The notes beneath the pieces were generated by a model. The model saw only the letters and a list, made by a program, of their open reading frames with translations. It was not told the DNA's origin and did not search any database. A program made the position numbers and the translations under genes. From a bacterium (GTDB lineage Bacteria; Myxococcota_A; Bradymonadia; UBA7976; UBA1532), in the NCBI GenBank assembly GCA_030427205.1, contig JAUHXC010000008.1, forward strand, positions 62,001 to 126,000: 64,000 bases of DNA. Reading direction: 5' to 3'. Shown in pieces: positions 47,766-54,652 of the stretch. The number at the start of each line of letters is the position of its first letter. Within the stretch, counting starts at the first letter, position 1.

Positions 47766-48583
47766 GGTGTCTTCTGCAGGCGGTTGACCACCTGCTCGCA
47801 GCCGTCGACCAGGGCCGGCAGCGGCGTCGCGGCGCTGTGATTGGCCGCTTGGTTGGCCAGCTTGGCCAGCCGCGGCGCCACCGCGGGGTAGTCCACCGGC
47901 GCCGCGCAGAAGAGCGCCACCAGCGTCTCGCTGCCCGTCGACGCGTCGAACTCGATCGCGCTGTCGAGCGCCGCCGCCTGCGCCTGCGGACCGAACGCGG
48001 CGCCCTTCGGCGCGGCGCCCCGGGGATACACCGGGTAGGTCGCGCCTTTGCCGTCGACGCCGAGGATGAGCAGGTGCCCCGCCGACGCCGCCGAGGCCTT
48101 GAAGCCCAGCTGCTCGCCCGGGCGCACGGTGTCGCCCTGCTCGATGGTGCGCTGCGCGCCCTTGGCCGGGTCGCGGGCGATGATCTCGAGGGCGAAGCCG
48201 CCCTTGATCCGGATGTCGGGCGTCGGCGTCGTCTCGACGGTCGCCGGCCCCGGGCGCAGCGCGAAGAAGAGCCCCACCGCCGCCAGCGCCACGACGGCGC
48301 CGTAGATCGCGACCCGGTTGGTCGGGGCCCCGGTGGTGCGACCGGCCGCGGCCTCGCGCAGTCGGGCCGGCGGGCGCAGCGCGGAGGCATCGGCCCGGAC
48401 CTGTTCGATGGCCGTCTGGCATTCGTCACAGCCGGCGAGGTGCTCGGCGATCGGGCCCTCGGCCGGCTCGCCGGCCACGATGCGCTCGACCGTCAGCGGC
48501 GAGAGGTGCCACTCGCGGTCGAGGCCGGCGGCCGGCGCCTCGGCGTGCATCTCCTCCGCCATGTCTGAAGGCTCGTCGCGCAT
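47762..48583 (-). CDS. Zinc-finger anti-sigma-type membrane protein
   Basis: The 273-residue protein has an N-terminal zf-HC2-type motif, His48-x3-Cys52-x2-Cys55 (EHLAGCDEC), one transmembrane helix (about 91-109) and a C-terminal extracytoplasmic domain with DTVRPGEQLGFKASAAS, similar in style to DUF4384 domains that often accompany caspase-like and kinase proteins. The layout is that of a zinc-containing anti-sigma factor that holds its sigma factor at the membrane. It overlaps the sigma gene stop and the caspase gene start by ATGA at each end. The outer domain may sense the signal or interact with the caspase-like protein. Confidence 0.85.
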   Translation of the reverse strand: MRDEPSDMAEEMHAEAPAAGLDREWHLSPLTVERIVAGEPAEGPIAEHLAGCDECQTAIEQVRADASALRPPARLREAAAGRTTGAPTNRVAIYGAVVALAAVGLFFALRPGPATVETTPTPDIRIKGGFALEIIARDPAKGAQRTIEQGDTVRPGEQLGFKASAASAGHLLILGVDGKGATYPVYPRGAAPKGAAFGPQAQAAALDSAIEFDASTGSETLVALFCAAPVDYPAVAPRLAKLANQAANHSAATPLPALVDGCEQVVNRLQKTP

Positions 48584-49128
48584 CACGCCATCCCCGCGGC
48601 GCGGCGGGCGTCGCTGCGCAGCTCTTCGATGCGATTGCCGATGGTGCGCCGGCTGACGCCCATGATGCGGGCGATCTCGGCGTGGCTCATGCCATCGACG
48701 AAGTAATAGGTGGCCATCGCGAGGCTCTGCTCGTCGAGCTGCCCGAGCAGCTGCTCGAGCAGCAGCGCGGCCTCTTGATCGCGGGCCTTCGACGGCCGCA
48801 GGCCGGGCAGCTCGGCGTTGAGCTCGAGCTTCTCCGCCCGCCGCTTGCGGTCGCGCAGCCGGTTGAGACAGAGCCGGGTCGTCACCGAATAGAGCCACGT
48901 CGTCGGCGACGACTGGCCCTGAAAGGTGTCTCGTTTCTCGATCGCGCGCATGAACACTTCGTGCACCACCTCTTCGGCCTCGGCCTCGTCGGGGAAGAAC
49001 CGCCGCACGCGCCGGAAGACCATGCCGGCGTGGCGGCGGTACAGATCGTCGATGTCGAGCCGGGGCGTCTGGTCGACCGCCTTCCGCCGGAACGGCAGCA
49101 CCCGGCCCCATCCACGTCGCTCGCTCAC
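48583..49128 (-). CDS. ECF-type RNA polymerase sigma factor
   Basis: The 181-residue protein contains sigma region 2 (about 27-97: YRRHAGMVFRRVRRFFPDE, EVVHEVFMRAIEK, TTWLYSVTTRLCLNRLR) and region 4 (about 118-172, with the helix-turn-helix MSHAEIARIMGVSRRTIGNRI). It has no region 3, as is usual for the ECF group. GTG 49128 has GGGGAGG four bases upstream and gives a normal ECF length; the longer frame is unrelated. It is followed by its anti-sigma gene with ATGA overlap. A bipartite sequence upstream is repeated ahead of the DUF1592 operon, suggesting autoregulation and a wider regulon. Confidence 0.93.
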   Translation of the reverse strand: MSERRGWGRVLPFRRKAVDQTPRLDIDDLYRRHAGMVFRRVRRFFPDEAEAEEVVHEVFMRAIEKRDTFQGQSSPTTWLYSVTTRLCLNRLRDRKRRAEKLELNAELPGLRPSKARDQEAALLLEQLLGQLDEQSLAMATYYFVDGMSHAEIARIMGVSRRTIGNRIEELRSDARRAAGMA

Positions 49129-49164
49129 CGCGCCTCCCCTGCCCCCGGCGGGGGCTCTCGAACA

Positions 49165-49194
49165 GTGGGACACCTGTCGTGTGGAGGATGGCAA
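49165..49194 (-). promoter_or_regulatory. Candidate ECF promoter of the sigma/caspase operon
   Basis: Read on the minus strand: TTGCCATC (49194-49187), 12 bases, GGTGTCCCAC (49174-49165), ending 36 bases before the sigma start. Both blocks and the exact spacing recur upstream of the gene at 57120. An AT-rich patch lies about 12 bases further upstream in each case. Confidence 0.6.
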
Positions 49195-49268
49195 TCGGCG
49201 CGCAGATTTTCTACCGGGAGCCGCCCGAAGGCGGCGAACGCCCACCGTCGCCGACGCTGGGGGTGGGG

Positions 49269-50168
49269 CTACTTCGCGGCGGCCAGGGCCTGCGCCTTGT
49301 CGAGCAGCGCCGCGGTCGGCTTGTTGCCCGGTCGCAGCACCAGCGAGCGCTGCGCCGCGTCGACGGCCCGCGCCCGATCGCCGCGCTCGACGTAGAGCTT
49401 GCCCAGGTTGTACAGCGCCGCCGCCCGCACCGACGCCTTGCCCTTCGAGTTCGCCGCCGCCCACAGCGCCGCCTCGGCCTCGGGCACCTTCTCGGCCATC
49501 ATCGCGAAGCCCAGCTCGCCGAGCGCCACCGGATCACCGGGCGTCTTCTCCAGCGCCAGCAGCAGGTGCTCGATGGCCTTCTGCGGGTTGCGCTCGGCCC
49601 CGGTCATCGCCGCGCGCGCCGCCTTCAACGAGGCGTCGTAGGCCGGCAACGCAGTGTGCCCGCCCAGCGAGACGATGCCCGAGCGCTCGACGTCGCGCAC
49701 CAGGGCCCCGCCGATCCAGCGGTAGTGCTCGACGACGGCCAGGCTCGGGCAGCATACGCCGTCCCACGGCAGCGAGGCGTTGCGCTCGAGCCGCACCGCG
49801 TCACCGACGATCTTCACCGGCCCGTGGCCGCCGTCGCCGCGATCGCCGCCCAAGATGCGCCCCGCGAGCAACGGGGTCTTGCCCGCCACCCGGTAGACGT
49901 ACAGCTCGTCGAAGCGCCCGGTGCCGCCGCCCCAGTACACGAGCGAGACGAGGTGCTCGGGCTGGCCGTCGCCGTCGAGGTCGCCGGAGACCACGCCGGT
50001 CAGCTCGAGCGACTCGCCCACGCCGTCTTCCGGCTGCCGCTCGAAGCTGCCGTTGGTCAGGGTGTAGGTCGTGCCGTCCACGGTGTAGCTCAGATTGGCC
50101 CAGTCGACCGGGCCTGCGGGTGCGAGCAGCGCGACAGACAGCGCCGCGCTCGTCAGCGTCGAGATCAT
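49269..50168 (-). CDS. Exported protein with FG-GAP-like motif and TPR repeats
   Basis: The 299-residue protein starts with a signal peptide (about 1-18). It continues with a beta-rich domain containing a calcium-binding-like DLDGDGQPEHLVSLVYW segment (about 55-72), as in VCBS/FG-GAP repeats. It ends with TPR helices (AIEHLLLALEKTPGDPVALGELGFAMM; ALYNLGKLYVERGDRARAVDAAQRSLVLRPG). GAGGAGG lies seven bases before the ATG. It is downstream of and in the same direction as the sigma operon's regulatory region, but it lies upstream in transcription terms and is a separate unit. It is likely a periplasmic scaffold; the function is unknown. Confidence 0.8.
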   Translation of the reverse strand: MISTLTSAALSVALLAPAGPVDWANLSYTVDGTTYTLTNGSFERQPEDGVGESLELTGVVSGDLDGDGQPEHLVSLVYWGGGTGRFDELYVYRVAGKTPLLAGRILGGDRGDGGHGPVKIVGDAVRLERNASLPWDGVCCPSLAVVEHYRWIGGALVRDVERSGIVSLGGHTALPAYDASLKAARAAMTGAERNPQKAIEHLLLALEKTPGDPVALGELGFAMMAEKVPEAEAALWAAANSKGKASVRAAALYNLGKLYVERGDRARAVDAAQRSLVLRPGNKPTAALLDKAQALAAAK

Positions 50169-50420
50169 CGGGGGGCCTCCTCTACCGGTTCTCCTCGGCG
50201 AACGGCGGCATGATAGAGCACCCGGCGCGCCGCGTCCGCTCATTGTGGGCTGCCGGATGGTCACCCGTCCGGGTCGGCGCGCCTCTACCGCCATCTGGCG
50301 TTCGATCTGACCGCCCGCGGGCGCCGAGGGCCGTCGCGATCGCGCGGGCCGATCGCCCAGTGCTGTCCACAAGTCCCGCATTCGGGTAACGTTCGGGCTA
50401 CCCCCGCGTCGGAGCCCGCT

Positions 50421-51167
50421 ATGCCCAGCCCAAGTCAAGTCGCCACCTGGCAGAACAACATCCGCTTCATGGTCGACCCGGTCGCCTTCATGAAGCACAC
50501 CCTGATCGACTCGGCGAGCATGCTCGAGAAGTCGATGGCGATGAATCGGGTCGACGCCAACGCGCTGGCCAACAACTGCAAGACGCTCTTCGGCTTCGAC
50601 CTCGTGCCGGTGGGCCACCTCAAGGCGTGTCTGGTGATGCGCCACCCCAAGTCGGAGTTCACCGGCGGGCCGTCGATCAAGGCGCGCTTCCTCGGCTTCG
50701 CCTACAAGGTCGCCGGCACGCACCAGATCGCGCACATCGACGCGCCGTCCGACGGTCAGCCGATCCTCACCGTGGGCATCACCGGCTGCACCATCATCGG
50801 CGTGCGCACCGAGTCGGGCCTGCGCTTCTATCACGAGCCCACCCGCTCCGACGATCGCAAGAAGTGGCTCGACAAGTACCCCGGCAAGGTCGTGCTGCAT
50901 GTGCCCTCGCGCACCGGCTTCGGCACCGCCTTGATGCGGCGCGAGCAGAACACCTGGCAGGTCGTGATGCAGTCGTTCGCCTACAACCAGGCGGCGTGGG
51001 TCCAGGCCGCGGCGCGCGACGCGCAAAGCAGCAAGGGCAAGGAGTCGAGCAAGTTCTTCAACTTCTACTCCAAGCCGCAGGTCGACGTGCACGGCGAGAA
51101 CAGCGTGGGTCAGCTCATGCGGACCACGGCCTTCGCCCGCCGGCGCGCGATGGGCTACGACGACTGA
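50421..51167 (+). CDS. Conserved-looking protein of unknown function
   Basis: The 248-residue protein has no signal peptide, membrane helix or familiar motif. It is mixed alpha/beta and rather rich in Lys, Asn and Thr for this genome (for example RRKKWLDKYPGKVVLHVPSR-like basic patches, and YNQAAWVQAAARDAQ near the end). The codon bias is that of a real gene and no other frame is coherent. It stands alone, between the minus-strand TPR gene and a stretch of short or damaged genes. It is therefore listed as an unrecognised cytoplasmic protein. Confidence 0.75.
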   Translation: MPSPSQVATWQNNIRFMVDPVAFMKHTLIDSASMLEKSMAMNRVDANALANNCKTLFGFDLVPVGHLKACLVMRHPKSEFTGGPSIKARFLGFAYKVAGTHQIAHIDAPSDGQPILTVGITGCTIIGVRTESGLRFYHEPTRSDDRKKWLDKYPGKVVLHVPSRTGFGTALMRREQNTWQVVMQSFAYNQAAWVQAAARDAQSSKGKESSKFFNFYSKPQVDVHGENSVGQLMRTTAFARRRAMGYDD

Positions 51168-51394
51168 TCGCCGAGGCGCGGGGCTGTGAGCCGAGATGGG
51201 GGCGAGGCCGGGCGGTCGGGCTCACGTCGTCGCGAAGTGCGGCCCGACTCGTGGCCGAGGTGCGTGCGCTTACCGGTCGGCGCGAACGCCGACCGCCAGC
51301 AGGCGAGCAATTGCCACCCCTCTCGAGCCGGCAGCGGCTCGATCTCGGCGCCCGACGCCTTGATGAGTCCGTGGACCTTGTTCTCGATATTCAT
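51155..51394 (-). CDS. Possible small protein
   Basis: A 79-codon frame starts MNIENKVHGLIKASGAEIEP and shows G/C-ending codons typical of this genome for roughly its first 55 codons, after which the sequence becomes Arg/Pro-rich. It overlaps the end of the plus-strand gene by 13 bases. It may be a small gene, or a 5' remnant whose 3' part has decayed. No family is recognised. Confidence 0.3.
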   Translation of the reverse strand: MNIENKVHGLIKASGAEIEPLPAREGWQLLACWRSAFAPTGKRTHLGHESGRTSRRREPDRPASPPSRLTAPRLGDQSS

Positions 51395-51547
51395 GCTCAC
51401 CCGATCGCCGTACAAGACATGCCCGCATGTCCGTTAGATACCATAGGACATAGGGTCGGCCCCGACACCTGCAGCTGACTGAACGCGGCGGGCTGCGGGG
51501 TCGCATGTCTGGCCGCTGTACGGCCATGTATCCCTGCCCGACCGCCC

Positions 51548-51967
51548 TCAACCGCCCAGCGCGACGCGCAGACAGAAGTGATAGATCGTCAGCCCGTCTT
51601 CGACCTCGTCGTCGAGGGGCAGCGAGACGTGCAGGCCGGGCTGGATCGGATGTCCGATGGAGCGGACGCCGATGCTGAGGGCATTGAAGGCCTCGTTGTC
51701 GTCGTCGAACGCCGCGAGGTTGATCAGGTTGGTCGACTCGAGCATCAGCGCCACCATGGCGACCACGTCTGCGCTGGCCGCGAAACCAACCGCGGGAAGA
51801 TGTCTTCGAGCTCGTCATCGCTGGGCAAGAGCACCCAGCCCGACCTCAGCCCGCAGTTCGAAGGCGTTCAGCGAGATGCGATCGAGCGTCTCGAAGCCGG
51901 TGTCGGCAACGGCGGTGGAGGCGGCGACGAGCGGGGCCAGCAAGGCGGCGGTGATGACGGTGCACAT
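51548..51967 (-). pseudogene. Probably frameshifted exported protein
   Basis: Two open segments lie in the same minus-strand frame: 51967-51815 (signal peptide MCTVITAALLAPLVAASTAVA, then FETLDRISLNAFELRAE) and about 51800-51548 (FAASADVVAMVALMLESTN to LRVALGG). They are separated by an in-frame TGA at 51815-51817. Across the junction the coding-like codon bias moves to the +1 frame, reading SGWVLLPSDDELEDIFPRLV, and then returns. The simplest reading is one gene for an exported protein of about 140 residues with a pair of compensating indels, either real decay or sequence error. GGAG lies five bases before the ATG at 51967. Confidence 0.5.
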
Positions 51968-52104
51968 GGTTGCTCCAGGCATGAATCGGCCTCGGAGTAT
52001 GTCACAAACATACCCGGCGGCGGCGCGGAGCCTACAGCGGTCGCCCATGGCGACGGCGCGACATCGGCCCCACCGACATCTCAGCGCGCATCATGGATGT
52101 CCTG

Positions 52105-52971
52105 CTACCGGGCCACTACGGCTCCGGCAGCGGCACCTCGGCTCGCCACTCGAACGGTTCGCTCGAGAGTACCAAAGCGATACCCCAACTCCTGGAGTTT
52201 GACGATCACTCGTCGCAGGAGGGCCGGCTGCTTCACCCAGTGCATGTCGTGCAGCAGAATGATCGCCCCATTGCGCGGACGCCCCCGAGGACTGTACCTC
52301 GGCAAATAGTCCGCCGTGACGCCGGTCCCCTCCCAATCGGGAGACGCTGGACGCCTCTTGAAAGTGCCGACTGGGTAGAACTCGAAGGACCAACCGACGT
52401 GCGAGCGGCGCAAGGGGTTGGGTCCCGTCAACACCAACTGCCCCATGCCCTGATGGGCAGGCACAGCCGAGCTTTGGAGAGCATTGACGAAGCTCTTGTT
52501 GAATCGGCCATCTCCGGGCAGACGGATCGGATCGAAGGTCGAGCGAGCGGGTCGGCCGAGCGCCCTGGCGATCCGGCGATCGGTCCTCTCGATCGAGTCT
52601 GCCAACGTCGCCGGGCTCTCGTCGCCGTAAGCACTGATGTGCTTCCACAGGTGATTGGAAATGTGATGCCCTTGCTTCACGAGCTGCTTCAAGCGTTGCT
52701 CGTTCTTCTTGATGTTCTCCGATGAACCACCGGCGACCACCGAACCATGCAGGAAGAAGGAAGCCTTGACCTTGGTGCTCTCGAGCACAGACACTACGGC
52801 GTCGGTCCCATCGTTCGGCCCATCATCAAATGTGAGATAGATCGTCTTGCTGGCCGCAGCAAATAGATGCTCTCGGCCCGTATCGGCCACTTTCTGTTCG
52901 GTACGCTTGGGCACCTCGACGGTCGAGCCCGGTCCTGACTCCACCGTTTGCGGTCCAATGGGTTCGTTCAT
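52105..52971 (-). CDS. Polysaccharide deacetylase (NodB-type), low GC
   Basis: The 288-residue protein has the carbohydrate-esterase-4 motifs: TFDDGPN (Asp49, Asp50), NHLWKH (metal His107 and His111), RLPGDGR (Arg150) and LLHDMH near the C-terminus. Such enzymes remove N- or O-acetyl groups from peptidoglycan, chitin or exopolysaccharide in a metal-dependent way. No signal peptide is visible, which is unusual for an envelope-acting member. Its DNA is clearly less GC-rich than neighbouring genes and codon use is mixed, pointing to recent transfer. It sits beside a damaged gene. Only a weak ribosome-binding site precedes the ATG. Confidence 0.88.
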   Translation of the reverse strand: MNEPIGPQTVESGPGSTVEVPKRTEQKVADTGREHLFAAASKTIYLTFDDGPNDGTDAVVSVLESTKVKASFFLHGSVVAGGSSENIKKNEQRLKQLVKQGHHISNHLWKHISAYGDESPATLADSIERTDRRIARALGRPARSTFDPIRLPGDGRFNKSFVNALQSSAVPAHQGMGQLVLTGPNPLRRSHVGWSFEFYPVGTFKRRPASPDWEGTGVTADYLPRYSPRGRPRNGAIILLHDMHWVKQPALLRRVIVKLQELGYRFGTLERTVRVASRGAAAGAVVAR

Positions 52972-53284
52972 ATCGGTCTTTCATAGGCTGCGGGTGGCGT
53001 TCGTCGATTCGATGGCATGCGTATCACGTCGCCGGGGATCTCGATGACCCGTTCTCGCCCACCGGGTTGCCCTCCCGTCAGCTGCCCCTGACTCGGCGCC
53101 CAGAGGCGCGCAGCGAGCGCCCGGTCACGGGGTGGACGGTGGCCTGCACCGGGGCTGAGGCCGCGCACGATCACCGCGTGGCCGGCGACGCAATCGTATG
53201 GGCGAAGGCGGCGCCGATGCCGGCGGTGCGCCGGCGACCAGGGCGGGCATCGCGGTGCGCCTTCGGCTGCGATGCGTATGGGTA
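52972..53284. other. 313-base region without a convincing gene
   Basis: A minus-strand frame of about 100 codons runs through here and its TGA overlaps the deacetylase ATG. However, its translation is Arg/Pro-rich with no start signal or family features. No promoter, hairpin or repeat stands out. Confidence 0.4.
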
Positions 53285-54652
53285 TCACGCGAGGATGTCG
53301 CGCACGACCGTCGAGCTGAGGGTCTCGTTCATGCCGATGCTGTCGGCCTGCACGCCGCCCATGCGGGCCAGGGTCAGCAAGATGTCGCTGAAGTTGCGCT
53401 GCTGCGGCGCCGCGCCGACGTGCACATCGCCGCGCAGCGCGCCGCAGGCCTTGCCGACCACCAGCGCCGGATAGTCATGGTTCTCATGGGTCCAGCCATA
53501 GGAGGTATCACTGGTCACCAGCATCGCCAGCTCGTCGAGCAGGTTGCCCGCGCCGGTATCGACCGCGGCGAAGTGATCGAGGGTCACCGCGAGGCTCTCC
53601 ATGGTGTAGACCACGCCCTGGGTGACCATATCATAGCCATTGGGCAAGGCATCGACCAGGTGCACGATGTCTTCGTGGTACGAGCGCTCGAAGTCGGGCC
53701 CCAGGTGGCGGTAGTAGACGTGGGCCGCCGGCAGGGTGAAGACATAGCTGAAGACATTGGTCAGATCGCAGGCCAATGCCATCGCCATCATGCGGCTCAT
53801 GGCATCGTGCAGCCCGGCCGGCGCCTCTTCGCGGTCGTCGGCGCGCACGTCGGCGCCGGGCGCCTGCACGCCGCCGCACAGGCCCTGCACCATCTCGCCC
53901 AGCCGCCGTTCGAGGTCGCGGATGCCATCGGCGTGGGCCTCGAGCCGCCGTCGGTCGCCGGCGCCCACGGTGCGCTGCAGCTTGCCGAAGTCACCGAGCA
54001 CCGCGTCGAGCACCGAGCGCCGGCTCAGCCGCACCTCTTCGGGCACCGCCGACAGGCCGAAGAGCCGGGCGTAGAGCCGCTGCGGGTCGTACTCGGGGTA
54101 GTTCACCGCCGAGGGGCCCTGGTGGCTGATGGCGTGCAGCAGCGGCTGCGGGCCGGCGGGCGTGGCCTTGCTCAAGCCGACCTCGATGGAGCGCATCGGC
54201 GTGCCCCGCCCCACCGGCCCGGCGGCGACGAGCTGGTCGATGGACGGCAGCGCCGCGCCGCCCCGCTCGTGGGGGTGGGCCGCGGTCATCGCGCCGGCGC
54301 AGCCGCCGACGTGGGCCCCGTCGACCATGTTCTGGTAGCCGCTGAGCACCGAGAGGTAGCCCTTGTGGGCCCCGAGCGGCGCCAGCGACGGGCTGAGCGC
54401 CCAGTCCGACCCGCTGCCGCCGGGCCCGGCGGGGTGCCACGACGTCGGGTTGATGCCGTTGCCGAAGAACCACACGCCGAAGCGGCGGGGCAGCGGGCGG
54501 CCGTCGAGGAAGCCGTCGCCGTTGCCGTTCATGGCCATCGCCAGCCGGGGCAGCGGCAGGCTCACCGCGGCGCCGCCGGCCAGCAGGCCCTTGAGGAAGC
54601 CCCGCCGGGAGGGGGCCTTGGAGCTCTTGATCGTCTTGTCGTGGGCGCGCAT
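53285..54652 (-). CDS. DUF1552-family Tat-exported protein
   Basis: The 455-residue protein has a twin-arginine signal (SRRGFLKG, residues 15-22, followed by a hydrophobic stretch). The body matches the DUF1552 family found in planctomycetes and myxobacteria next to DUF1592-type cytochrome lipoproteins: FGVWFFGNGINPTSWHP, LSVLSGYQN and TSDTSYGWTHENHDYPALVVG. The role of the family is unknown; Tat export suggests a folded or cofactor-bearing periplasmic protein. The ATG overlaps the stop of the preceding DUF1592 gene (ATGA), so the two are made together and probably form a complex. Confidence 0.88.
   Translation of the reverse strand: MRAHDKTIKSSKAPSRRGFLKGLLAGGAAVSLPLPRLAMAMNGNGDGFLDGRPLPRRFGVWFFGNGINPTSWHPAGPGGSGSDWALSPSLAPLGAHKGYLSVLSGYQNMVDGAHVGGCAGAMTAAHPHERGGAALPSIDQLVAAGPVGRGTPMRSIEVGLSKATPAGPQPLLHAISHQGPSAVNYPEYDPQRLYARLFGLSAVPEEVRLSRRSVLDAVLGDFGKLQRTVGAGDRRRLEAHADGIRDLERRLGEMVQGLCGGVQAPGADVRADDREEAPAGLHDAMSRMMAMALACDLTNVFSYVFTLPAAHVYYRHLGPDFERSYHEDIVHLVDALPNGYDMVTQGVVYTMESLAVTLDHFAAVDTGAGNLLDELAMLVTSDTSYGWTHENHDYPALVVGKACGALRGDVHVGAAPQQRNFSDILLTLARMGGVQADSIGMNETLSSTVVRDILA

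Noticed and set aside
51815..51817. In-frame TGA as selenocysteine codon
   Set aside because: The residues around it are not a redox motif, the codon bias shifts frame around it, and no SECIS-like hairpin was evident just downstream.
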